Shown piece by piece: positions 38,101 through 51,500 of a DNA stretch of 64,000 nucleotides. The translations under genes and the position numbers were made by a program. The notes under the pieces were generated by a model. That model saw only the letters and a program-made list of their open reading frames with translations, searched no databases and was not told the origin of the DNA. Positions within the stretch are counted from its first letter, which is position 1. Each line of letters starts with the position of its first letter. The stretch is taken from NCBI RefSeq assembly GCF_024713945.1, contig NC_134680.1:5267501-5331500 (forward strand), given 5' to 3'. The stretch is from Dermatophagoides farinae (taxonomy: Eukaryota; Arthropoda; Arachnida; Sarcoptiformes; Pyroglyphidae).

Positions 38101-41100
38101 GTTGGCAAGTGAACAGAAAAATTTAAATTCAAATTCTTGATTGAAATTTTCATGTGAATATAAAATTACAAATGATTCCCAATGATTCATGTTCATATTG
38201 GAAATTCCATAAATTCGTATTAAATCATGTGATTATAAATTATCATTCTGATCACATTATAAAATAATAATCATCGTCATTAATCATTATCATCATCATC
38301 ATCATCATCAGTAATGTATTGTATTATTCAATGATCAATGTTGATCAATATCTATATTAATCCGTTTCAATTTCAATAATGATCGACGATGTTGTATTTT
38401 TTTATTTTTATTTTTCTCTACTTCCATTTTCATTCTGGTTATTATTAATGATTTGGCTAATTATAATAAACGGTAATCATTGAATCATGACCACCAAAAA
38501 AAAAAGAATGAAACTAGCCATTTTGTCATTGATTTATTTTATTTTTTTCTGTTTCTTTCTAATCATTTTACATGTAAATATGATGGGAAAAAAATACGCA
38601 AAAGATTCATGTCCATTTTTGGGTTTTCCGTTGTTGTTGTTGTTATCGATTCAAAGATTTCTGCATTTTTTTTATGCAGAGCTGTGTCAATGTCAGATTT
38701 TTTTGGCTTGTTTTTTTCTGTTGTTTGGTAGAATATTAATTTTTTTCTCTTGGTTGTTTCGGTGAAAAAATAATGGACTTTTGGCACTATTTTTTTTCTT
38801 CTTTGTATGTTCGTGTGAGTGTCATCACCAGTGATGGTGTGTTTTGTTGTCACCCTAAAAAAAAGAAGAAGAAGAAATTTTTTTTTTCTGTCAATGAATT
38901 TTACACTGGTTGTTTTGTGGGTGTTTATTTGGTAGAATTTTTTTTTTTTTTTTTTTTTGGTCGTTGCTTTCATTTTTTTTCGTTTTATTGTCCAGCGGGA
39001 AAATAGCGACGTTTTGAATTTATTTTTTTCTTTTGGTTTGTATTTTTCACACCTGGTCAAAGTGAAAGTTGAAAAATGAATTTCTTTTTTTTCATGTAAT
39101 GCTGGCTGGCCTAGACATTAAAACATAAATGGCCAGTGGTGAAGAAGTGAATTTTTTGCGTACCAAACAACCAAAAAATAAAAATAATGAGTGAGTGAAA
39201 AAGAAAGAGAGAGATGGGCCAAAAAACACCGCCAAAATGGCTGGCATCTTTAGATGACAAGTTGACAATTTTTTTTTTGTCTCACTTGTCACTTGTTTTT
39301 TTTCTGTATTGCCATGTTTTTTTTTCTCTAGTATGTGCATCATAATCATCATCATCATTTTTTTTCTGAAGAATTTGCCCTTCCACTATCATTGGTTTCA
39401 ATGAATGTGTAGACATTTCTTTCATGTTTGATTGCTTTACTTCAACAATAATTCCTTTTTTCCCATTTGTTCTTTCGTCTCCTTTTATTATTTTTATTTA
39501 AAATTAACGAATAACACAGAATGAATCTTCTTGATCTAAATGAACTCATGTGTTTTTGTGTGTGTGTGTTTGAAAGTCCATAAAGTTTGTTTTGAAAATT
39601 ATGGGTAAAAAAGAAGAAAAATTTTAATGAAAAAAATTGATTTTCAATTCAAAATCGAAAAAAATTCAAATCGATTTTTTCGATTTGGATTTTTTCTCCT
39701 TTAAAATCTCATTCTAATTTATTGAAATGGTGATGAAATTCACCTTCAATTTCTTTTTCATTCGCATGCCCGTATCATCATTTTAGTTTTCATTCGAAAT
39801 TCGTCCAACTTTTTTTTATAATCAGTACAAACAAATCTCATCATTTGATATGAATATAAAATTTAAATTTCAACAAATGATGACATAATAAAGTAAATAT
39901 ATTCAAATGAATGTTTCTTGTTTGATGGAGTCTCTCTATTTGAAAAAAAAAAATCATTTCGACCATTGAATTCTTTGTGTGTGTGTGTGTGTGTGTTTTT
40001 TTTTCAATATCATCAAATACAAATCAAAATAGAAAAATAATAAGATGAAGAAAAAAAACTCATTTGATTAGATTCAAATCGGTTTTGTTTTCCAGAAATT
40101 TTATCTAAAAGATTTTCTTCACTGAATAACACACACACGCACACAATCAAACTGTACGAATTCCGTTTTTTTTCTCGGTTCAGTTTTTCTTTTCTTGTTT
40201 TATCAACAAATTTTTCTTTTCTCTTCATTCAAGCGTAAAAACATTTCTTTGAATATTTTCATTTCTTGTTACCGAACATTTTTTTTCGAGTGAATTCGCA
40301 TGTTTGTCATGATAATAATCGAACAATGAAAATTTTTGATTCACTGATTTTCACAAGATGTTATATGATGGTGACAACTCGTTTTTTTGTGTTTTTTTTG
40401 GTGAAAAAAAACCGTACCTCGATTTTGATAATTTTTTTTCACATACAATGACCAGAATTTTCCCGTTTTCTATATGAACACGTTTTATTTTTTTTTTTTT
40501 GTTATTTTGTTTGATTATTTATTTATATTTGATAGAACGAAAAACATTTGGTCAGAAAAAATGAATGAATGAATGAATGAATAAATGTATTGACCAATAA
40601 ACTAATCCGTTAATGAACACCCATACACACACCAACACACCATGTGACCTGAAATAAACAGTGACAGAAATTGTACCAGAAATCAGATAAAGATAGTTTG
40701 AGAAAATGGAAGAAAAAGTCGGTCACCAATGAAATGTTTACCGTGAAACATTTCTGGTAACATGAAAACAAAAAATAACATAAATGATTTATATTCATTG
40801 GTCGGTCATTAATATGTGTATCTCTCTATTTGATTTCTTTGATTCAGATTCTTTGACATAAATTCAGTAGAAATTTTCCTTAATATTCTACACATTTGTA
40901 TCTACTGACATTTATTTGTTTGTTCGGTTGTATGTTTTTATTTTCTACAAAACAAAACGAAAAAAAAATTCATTATTATTTCATACAAATTGACACTCTG
41001 TTCAATGATGATGATAATGATAATGATGATGATGATGATGATGATGATGGTGGTAGTGGACAAATTTTTTCATGGTTGCCATTGATTTATTTATCATTCA

Positions 41101-41706
41101 CCATTTCTGTTATTGTTGTGGTTTTTTTTCTTTTTTTCTTTCTCAATGTTACACATTTCAGATTCATTACATTATCATCATCATCATCGTCTACACAGTT
41201 GGTTCGTTTTTCTTGAAATTTTGTATTTTTTGTTTTCATATTCTAGTCAAGTGAGACAAAATACATCGACAACAACAACATTGTTCCCAGTGACAATCAT
41301 TTATTACAATTTTCTTTTTCTTTTTAAATCTTTTTCTGTCAAACATAACAACTATTTTAGATTTCAACATCAATTTAGTATATGGAATAGCAATCTACCT
41401 TGACATTTTTGTTTTCTGTCAATGAATTTACTTTGCCAGATTATCCTACTACATTGTTTCAATCATTGTTGTTACAAATAAAAAATATGTTTCAAGGTTG
41501 AATCATAATATCATGGTTTTGAATGTTTTTGGTATACCATAAGCACTTGGAAATTACTGTTATTTCCCGTGAATTGAACCTATTTTTGATTGTTATTATT
41601 ATTATTATTATTATTACTTCCACTTTCCACCACCACCACCCCCACAACATTATTTCAAGTGGTTTTACTTTAACTTTTATTGTTGATTTTCAAACTTAAC
41701 AAGATA

Positions 41707-41734
41707 AACACACACACACACACACACACACACA
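41707..41734. repeat. (CA)n microsatellite
   Basis: About 14 CA units followed by ACATACTG in the Rdl upstream desert. Confidence 0.9.
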
Positions 41735-43887
41735 TACTGTTGGTGAGAGTGTGAAGAAACCAATCTAATATAATGGCAAATTTCTCATGTTTCTCTGGTT
41801 GGTTGGCTGGTTGGTTGGTTGTTTTCTTTACAGATTGTGGAATCAAACCAGGAGAGAGAGAGAGTGAGAGAGAAAAAAAAAGAAGAAAAAACCATTAAAT
41901 TCGGCTTTACAATATTATTGGTCGGTCAATCATGTCAACACTGTTGTTGTTATTATTATTGTTGGTGATATACTGTCATGTTATGTTTGTTATATTCTCA
42001 TTTTACTTTCTCATCATCATCATTGGTGTTGTTGGTGTTGTTGTTGTTGTTGGTTTATTTGTTTGTTGTTGTTGTTATTTTGTTTGTATATATGGTATTT
42101 AATCTGGATGTTTATATATTTAGATTCAAGAATCATCATCATTATATAAAATGAAATGGATTCAATTCATCACAAGCCAACAACAACAACAAACTACAAC
42201 ATCAGTATGGTTTTTATTTTTTTATTTTTTACTTTTTTATTCCAAAGATTTTTATTTTTAGATCATCATCATGTTTTTTTTTTTATTTCATTGATCAAAT
42301 TGAATGGTTATAACAAAAATAAACGAACCAGAAATTTTTTTTTCTTTCTTTCATTCATTCATCACTAGGTCTATATAAACACTGTATGTATATATATGGT
42401 TTCACGTCACATGATGATGATGATGATCCAGAATGAACTTCGTTTTCATTTTTGTTTCCTGGCTAACCAATCTAAATTGCCAATTTGTTAGTGATAGAAC
42501 CAGAAAAAAAGTTTCCTTTTTCGCATAACATGTTTTTTTCATATTTTCATCAATCCACCCACACATACACACACACACACACACACAAGAGCGAAAACTT
42601 TTTATTTGTTAATAATTTTTATTGGTTCACTAATTATTTCGATTTTCAAACTGATCAAAAATGAAAGGTGTGGATTATGTAAACGTTTGGAATTAAGCTA
42701 AATGTTTTCTTTCTTTATCCTTTTCTCTTTTTCTCCCATCATCATTATCATCATTATTCATGTATTCAAGGCAGATAAAGTTAACTTTGTGTGTGTGTGT
42801 GTGGAAAAATTTAAGTTTTGAAAAAAAACTTTCAACTATGAATTTTGCTGTTGTTGTTGTTTTTCATCCAGAATTTTTTTTCTCATAATGAAAATTAATG
42901 AATATTAAATTGACTTGTATTATAATAACAATAATAATAATTATCATCATTATCATAATCTGTGAATGGAATGTGAAAAACTTTTGTTTGTTTGTGTGTG
43001 TGTTTTGGAAAGAAGATGATGAAAAAGAAGAAGAGAAAAAGTCTAGAGATTTCCGAGTTTTATTTTTACTATTGAACATCCGTTGCCGTTTCGGTTTCAT
43101 TCATTCATTGTTTTTGTTTTTCACATTCGGACAACAACAACAACAACAACAATAACAAAATAAAAGTATAGGGTAACCAACTGAAAATCAACCGACCGAG
43201 ATGACCGATTGAGAACAAAAATGCAACAAAGCGAAACAAAGAAGAAAGAAAGAAGAAAAATTCAATTTATTACATTTGTATACGCCTTTTATCGAACTGT
43301 AGATGAACAAATAAATAACAACAACAACAACAACAATAACTTTGGTCAATTCAAGATTCTTTTGTTTTTGTTTTCTACAAATGGGTGCGATGAAAAAAAA
43401 TGTGAAATTTTTTTTTTCATTTCTCTGTGATTGAAAATAATTTACAGGTGAAATGAACATTTTGCTTGCTTGCTTGCCCCCATTGTGTTGTTGATGGCGA
43501 TGATTAATGATTCGTGGACAATTTTTTTTTTTTTTGGTTGTAAAATCAGCTGAAAAAAGTGATAACCTTTCAGATGATTTTTTTCTATTATTTATTATAC
43601 TAAATTAATTTTTTTTTACATGTGGGAACCACCAACCAATGACAATGAATAAATTTAAATATGAAAATGATGATATTCTATGGTTTCTTCTTCATTTTTT
43701 TTTATTGAATTTTTTTTTCTTTCATTCATGAAACAAGGACCAAAAAAAAGAAAGAATATAAAAGTGGAAATAATGTGAAAATTGAAAAAAAAAATATAAA
43801 TCATTACTATGATAATCTCAAATGTTCATGTTGTCGATGGAATTTCATATTCATAAACGTAATGAAGAAGAATTAGGCCTGATTATT

Positions 43888-43906
43888 ATTTGGCCAAAGG
43901 CCAAAT
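43888..43906. other. Short perfect hairpin
   Basis: ATTTGGCC and its reverse complement GGCCAAAT flank an AAA loop. The GGCC core makes it more GC-rich than its surroundings. Function unknown. Confidence 0.6.
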
Positions 43907-45526
43907 GATATTCTGTGTGCCGTGTTTTTTTTTAATACCACCACCGTTGGTGATGGTGATAAATATTTTAACTTTTTTTTCTCTCTCTGGTTTCATTCGT
44001 GGGTTTTTTTTTCAATGGTGACGGCATAATTTGACGATGATGACAAAATAATAATGAATTAACTTTTACCAACCGTTATGTTGTTTTTTATGATTTGAAA
44101 CAAATAAATCCCGGTCAATTCTCGGTAATCATGAAGGTGAATCAGATTTTGTTTCATAATAAATCATTTGAATATGAATTTTTTTTTTTTTGACATTTTT
44201 CAATTTATTTTACAAATTTTGATTTTTATAAAACTTTTTTTTTTTGGTTTATTGTTTTCACAAAAATCTGAAATGATGAATTTCTGCACTAACAACAACA
44301 ACAAAATTCTTGATGCGATTGAGCTCAGAAAAAAATCAAATCGAATCAATCAATCAATTGAACATCATTATGGATCACAACATACTTTGATTTTTGTTGG
44401 TCATGGTGAACTGATGTTAATTGATTGAATACAAAAGAAAAACTTTTCTTTTCTAAATGAACCGAATGAAAGTCAAAAATCATACGATAATATTTTCTAT
44501 ATTCATCACTGTGTTATCTTTGACCAAAGAAAAAAGAATGGAATGGAATGGAGTTTTCAACCAACGATTTGGTGATGGGGCAAATATAAATATATTCGAC
44601 AGTTGGAAAAAAAGATGGGCATATCCAAAAATAATGTTTCAAAGTTTTCTTTTTTGTTTGTTTGTTTATTCCATTTTTATTATTCGGTTGTATATTTATT
44701 ATTATTATTATGATTCTGTTCCATTCGGTTTCGTTTCGTTTCGTTTTCATTCATTGTTGTTGTTGATGATGATTCTATGGATGTGAAACGTAACGTAATG
44801 AATGGAATAGAATGGAATGGAAACCACGAAGACGAAAGAGAAAAAAAAATTCAAATCAAGATGAAACTTTACAATAATAACAACTAAAAATAAAAATGAC
44901 AATGGAGAAAAATGATGTTCATTCAAAAACGATTTGGCTTTCTATTTTTATTTTTCTTTTTTCATCCATTCATTCATTCATTATTCAATTTTTCTCTTTC
45001 ACTGTGAAAAAATATTTCAATTCGTTATGTCTGCCCGTCCGTCCGTTTGTTTGTTTGTTCATAAACACCACAATTGTTATGGTTGAATTTTTTTTCTGGT
45101 CTGTTCATTCGAATATATACAACAAACTTATGGATGACACACAAACAGACAGACTGACAAATGTGGTGATTTTTTTTTTGGAATGGATTTGCCACATTAA
45201 AATATCGATCCGAAGAAAAAAAAAATTTTTTTTTTGTTTGTTGACTATGACGATTCACAAGCATTTGGCCATGTTTTTGTTCAGAATTTTTTTTTTGCGT
45301 TTTTGTAGAATTTTCATTTGCTGTTCACTTTTAATTTCTTCCATATTCTGATTTTTTTTTACTTTTTTTCATACAGATTTTCTACGTTGCCTTTCAATTT
45401 CTTTTTTTTTGGTCAAGAAAAATTTTCAAACAGGGTTAAATGTTGCGCCCCCCCCCAAAAAAAAAGATAATCAACACATCAATGTATTTATGACCTTAAT
45501 TTATCACCATCATCATCATCATCATT

Positions 45527-48500
45527 ATGTTGGCCAATAATAATGAACATCATCATCATCATCATCATCATCATCTACAACAAGAACATGATGAATGCAA
45601 CATCTGCAATTGGAAAACATCAAAATTGAAAAAAACAAGAAAAAAATTGAAAAATTCAAGAATCGATGATAATGATGATGATTATGTAATATTGATAATT
45701 GCAAATAATAACAAAAAAAATAATTATCAAACAACAACAACAGCGATAATGACAAATATGAAAAAATTTTACAATGAAAATATAATCATCAATAGTTATA
45801 ATTATTTTTCCATACAATGGTTGTTTGTACACATAATACGTTTATTCATATTATTATTAATATTTATGCCATTCATTATAATTCATCATCGATGGCCATC
45901 ATCAACATTTATAATTATCATCATCATTGCTACAATGGCTACAGCAACCAATCATCATATATCATCATCATCATCATCATCACCTATTATAAAACAACCA
46001 TTATCAACAACAGAATTTATTGAAAATAATAATGATGAAATGAAACAATCATTTTCATTATTATCATCATCAATACAACAAACGAGCTCTTCATTATCAT
46101 TATTGGAAAATAATTTTAATAAAAATATCAACCATCATAATCATCATCCACAGCAGCAATCGTCATCATCATCATCATCATCATCGGATGTGATAACATC
46201 AACAAGGCCAAAGTAAGTGAAAGTGAAAAATTATTCATCATCATTTAAAAATCTAGGTTCAAAGGGTCAAATGTTTACTGATGTTCATTCTTTGGAAAAG
46301 AATGAAAAACCAGAGAAATAGAAAAAAAAATCTAAAATTTAGATGATAATTTTCCAAGAATTTTGTTCTGACCCACTTTGAAATCAAACAAATACTACCA
46401 TCATTGGAATATCATCATCAAAATATAATAACTGAATGAAACGAACAAAAAAAAAAGAATAACTTGAAATTCATGCTTGAATTTCAATTCACACAAGAAT
46501 GGCAAAATAAAATTTTTTTCTTTTTTTTTTTGCTTCAAACAACAAAACAAACAAACGAATTGATTCGTTTGTTTGTTAGTCAGTGATATGAAACGAATTT
46601 CATTCAGTTTTTTTTTCTCGTTTTCTAACTCTATCGCCCCATTATGGACAAGGATTGAATTTCAAATTTCAATTTCTATCACATTATTTCGTTGCTATTT
46701 GTTTGTTTGTTTGTTTGTTTGTCGAGTGAAGAATAAGAATAATTCACACAAATCTAATTTAACCATAATTTGTATGTGTTTGTAGGCAGTTTGAATTTAT
46801 TTTTTTTTCGCTATTCAATAAACATGATGACATTGATCATTTTATTTTTGAATACGAGAACGTTTGACATTTACAGATTTTTTTTAGTTTTATTTTCTAT
46901 GATGATGATGATGGTTGTTGATGTTTTTTTTTTCGCTTTGTTTTTGTTGACCATAAGGAAAAGGGAAAAAATCGTCAAAAAATTAGTTTACTGCAAATAT
47001 TTCTTTCCATCACCTTTTTTCCTTGGAAATTTATTTTCGTTCGTTGTTCGTTGTCATTCATGTCAAACTTTTTGGAATTAGTTTTTTTTCACGCATTTAA
47101 TTGATTCGAGATTCATTTAAAACAAACTTTGATTTCTGGATAAAAATGTGCCATAGGCAAACCAGAAATAAAAAAAAAACGTTCTGATGACATTAAATTT
47201 CAATTTAAATTTTAATTCAAATTCTTGATAGCTCTAGTTCATTGATTGATGTTATTTTATTTTTTTTTGTTAGTCTTTTTAAGTCACTATCATTATTATC
47301 CTGTTCATTGTTGATTCTCAAATGATTCATTCTTTAAATCGATTTTTGTGTGTGTGTGTAAATTGAGAATCATTTTAATTAAAAATCATTTTCATTTCAT
47401 TTCATTCTGTTTGTATGTATGTACGTGATAAACATTCTTGATTCGATTCTTGTTGATTTTTTCAAATGATCACTTGTCACTTGAATATAAAAAAAAAATT
47501 CTTTTCATCAAACATCAACGAAAAAAAAAGAGAGAATCAACTGATGTCATTATGTTGTCAAAAGATCGGTTGTCAATATTCTCGCTTTCTTTTCATACCT
47601 TTTTTTTGACAGAAAAAAAGTATTTTTTTTTTGTTAAAATTCCAATCGAGAAACTTTTCATGGAAAATTGTTTCCGAAAAATTTCCCATAATTATCTTCA
47701 TTTTTATTTCAATTCAAATGAATTCTTGAAATTCTTTACATTCAAACTGATTATTATTTCATTTATTATTCCAATTTTTTCTCATTAACTAATTAATTAA
47801 TTGTATCAAATTGAATCAAATCAAATCTAGATTTGTTTTTCTTTTTCTTTTTTTTTTTGTTTTTTGGTTATTGTCGGACGAGGTTTGTAACGGATAACCA
47901 AAAAACGAAAAAAAACCCAAAAAATGGCATTGTTATCATTGTTGGAAATACTACAAAGGCGAACTAAATTCCTAATTAGGAAAGTAAAATTAGAGTTGAC
48001 TAGGGCTTTTTTTCGACTCGTTTATCTTTGCTGTTAATTTTTTGTTTTGTTTTTGTCAAAATCAATTAACTTGATTATCCTGTTTTTTTTTATCTCTACG
48101 AAAAAAAATACTGTCTACCTGGTTTAGATTTTTGAATTTTTTTTTTATTCTTCTTGGTAGTTGTTGTCCGAATTTTTTTGTTTTGTTTCGATAATCATAC
48201 TCGCACACACACACACACGATACACGCTTCTGGAGATAGATCATATCGATCGCTAGGAATTGATGTAGAATTTTTTTTTTATTATCAGAATGAACATTGT
48301 AGATTTAACGATCTTGACATACACACACACACACACAGTGTGTACGAATTAAATTCCGTTATTATAATACAAAAAAAAAGTACCACAGAATCGTATTTGC
48401 AATTTACAATCGTTGACTTGGTTTTTCTTTTTCTTTTTTTTTATTCAGGTACTGATTTTCACTATAAAAGAATATAGATATAGATAGGGTTGAACCTTTT

Positions 48501-51500
48501 TGGTTAGTGATAAAAAAAAAGAAAAATTGGGCCAAACATAAAGTTGTGTTAGTGTGTGTGTTCGTGTTTTGCATATAGATTAAATATAGTTATGTGGATT
48601 TGTGTGAAGAGATAAAAATAAAACAAAAATTCTTGCAATCTCTTTTATGAATGGCACGCGTTCTTTTTTTTCTATAGTTTTTGTTTGTTTGTAGCCATAA
48701 ATAGGTATATATATTTTGGTGTGTAGGTTAACGTGTGTTAATGTGAGTGTGTGGGACGATATTATTAATGAATGAATGTGTGTGTGTGTGTCATTAATGA
48801 CCTTGATATCTACAAATACTATAAATATTATATAATGGGTCACATATCCATCATCATCATCATTTATTAAAATGGATCAAATATATAGAAAGATTAAAAA
48901 AAACGGTAGCACTACAAGTGGAGAATATTCATAAATATAGAGACAATTTGTGCAACTCAAATTTCACTAAAATGAAAATAGTTTGAAAGTTTCATATTAC
49001 AATTATGAAAGATAATCGTTTACGATTAAAGATTGTCAACAATAATAATCATTATGATGATGATAACAACGGGCAACAACAACAAAAAAAAACGGAAAAT
49101 TTATTCTCTCAATAAATAATAATGATAAAAAAAAGTTTCTGAAAAGAAAAAAGTTTAGAATTAAAAAAAAAAATAAAAAAACCTAACGATTACCATCTGG
49201 TTGATATTATCATACAAACGACATCGGTTTCATTTGTTCGATTCCATGTTGTTGTTGTTGTTGTTGTTTTTGCTGTTTATTTATTAACACCACCTACGCC
49301 CACGCACACACACACACCCAAATTTAATCTGAAATTTTTTCGGTTATTTGAAACTAATGATTTTTTTTCTCTCTTTCTTCTCGTTAGACAAACGGCAATT
49401 GGACAGAATATAACACGAATATTGAATGCCTTTTTCGATAGTGGTTATGATAAACGTGTACGTCCCAATTATGCTGGTAAGTAAAGTGTGAAAGTAGAAG
49501 AAAAAAAAAAGTTTTTTCATTTTCACATTCATCCAATTGTGTGATTGGTGAAACAAAAATAAAATTGAAAACAAAACAACAACAACAACAACAACAAAAA
49601 GATTGCTTCTGGGCCATCCAAGTTTGTTGTCGTTTCCGCCATTTTATTCTGCTGTCCAGCATCTAATAATTTATTGAAGATTGAAAAACAAATACAAATA
49701 TACACAAACACACACACACACACATAGACAGACACACACAGACAGATACCTTGATTTTGATCGATTGAATCAACATCAACAGTATTGTGTATGTTGATCG
49801 ATCGATGATCAATCAAAATTTCCCATTGGATTTTCATATATATTACGATCTTATTATTTTGTTTTTTTTTTTTTTTTTGATGATTCGACCAGTTTTTTGA
49901 TAATCGAATTTTTTTCAATTGTTTTTTTTTTCTTCTTCTTCATCATTGTTATTTCATAATTATTCCCAATAGGTCCACCAGTACAAGTTGGTGTTACAAT
50001 GCATATAATCAGTATCAGTTCAATATCGGCCGTACAGATGGTATATTTTCGACTATTTCGATGATTTATAGATAGATTTTATTAATTGATTTTTTTTTTC
50101 ATACATTAATATAGGATTTTACATCAGATTTTTATTTTCGTCAATCATGGCGTGATTCAAGACTTAGTTTTCAACCACAGCCCGGTATACAGGCATTATA
50201 TGTTGGCGCTGAAGTGTCGGAAAAAATTTGGGTACCCGATACATTTTTTGCTAATGAAAAAGCCGCTCAATTTCATATGGCTACAACGCCAAATACATTT
50301 ATCCGTATCAAATCCAATGGTGATGTGTTCCTTTCTATGAGGTATGGATGGAAAAATATTTTCATTTTCGTTGTAAATGAATAATTCAAAAAAAAAAAAA
50401 AAAATAAAATAAAAAACATTTCACACCTTCCTTTATTACAGACTTACAGTAACTTCAAGTTGCCCAATGAATTTACAATATTTTCCAATGGATCGACAAA
50501 GCTGTACGATCGAAGTGGAAAGTTGTGAGTATATATATTTATTTTTTTTTCTCATGAGATAGTAAAAAAAAAAAATTCAAATTTAAAATCAAATTAAATT
50601 CAACCAACTAGATGGCTATTCAATGGCCGATATACAATATAAATGGGGCATCGATGGCCTAGGATCAGATGTTGTATTGGCCAAAAATTTAGAACTGCCA
50701 CAATTTAAAGTTTATAAACATTTACAAAGACGTAAAGTTGAAGTTCTTAGTACAGGTATGTATTGATATTTGAATAATTTTTTTTTGTTGTTGTTACATA
50801 TATTGAATCTAATAACAATTGACCTTGAAAAAAAAACCAAAACAAAACAAATAGGAAATTATTCACGTTTAGTATGTGAAATTGAATTCGTACGTTCAAT
50901 GGGATATTATCTAATACAGATCTATATACCAGCATCATTGATTGTCATCATTTCATGGGTATCATTCTGGCTTCATCGGGTAAGTTTTAATATTAAAAAT
51001 TATAAATCGATTGTTTGATGTTTTTTTTACTGGGGAAAATAGTTACAAAAAAAAATATACGGAAATTAAGGATCAAATCTGTCAGCTACATGCGAACATA
51101 CACACACACACACACACATTAGATCGCTATTTCATAGCAACAAACTTAATATCCTGAGGATTCTTGTACTTGTTTGCATGTTTCTATGCGTGTGTGTAAA
51201 TATTCTTTCTTATTAATAATGAGATTTTTTTTTGTATATTGAGAAATGTGGTACACGTTTTCATCAATGATGATGATGATGATGATGAGAGAGGTGATAC
51301 AAATGTCGTTTATTTATTTTTTTTTCGCTACATTTCAATAGAATACATAACAAGAATTCACACACACACACACACACACAGATCTGAATTCTTTCAGATG
51401 ATGATCATTATTCAATAACAACTTTATATTGAATAGACTAGATATTTTTTTTTTTGATAAACTGCTGCTGCTGTTGTGAATTTCATTTGAATGAAAAAGG

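Larger units (their letters stand above)
27969..45526. other. 17.5-kb non-coding desert upstream of Rdl
   Basis: No exon with protein-like composition was found on either strand. Open frames in it are Phe-, Lys-, Ile- or His-rich readings of homopolymers and microsatellites. Contents seen: a 29-base T run at 28300-28328, (AG)n at 34342-34371, (TG)n at 35081-35116, an AGC/AGT tract at 35720-35754, an ATATAGA heptamer repeat at about 37371-37393, (CA)n at 41707-41734, and short hairpins at 37891-37920 and 43888-43906. By eye, T runs of 8 or more on the plus strand clearly outnumber A runs in 28-32 kb, as in introns transcribed on the plus strand. It may therefore be a 5' intron or regulatory domain of Rdl. 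Confidence 0.45.

Noticed and set aside
38563-39060. 165-codon open frame on the minus strand
   Set aside because: Lys/Thr-rich translation of plus-strand T runs; the overlapping plus frames are equally open, as expected of low-complexity DNA.
44896-45351. 151-codon plus-strand frame with hydrophobic segments
   Set aside because: Phe/Ile composition comes from T homopolymers; not connected by phase to the Rdl exon and no protein family features.
45448-45465. Nine C followed by nine A
   Set aside because: Striking in AT-rich DNA but most simply a slippage-prone homopolymer junction, possibly an assembly artefact; no function apparent.
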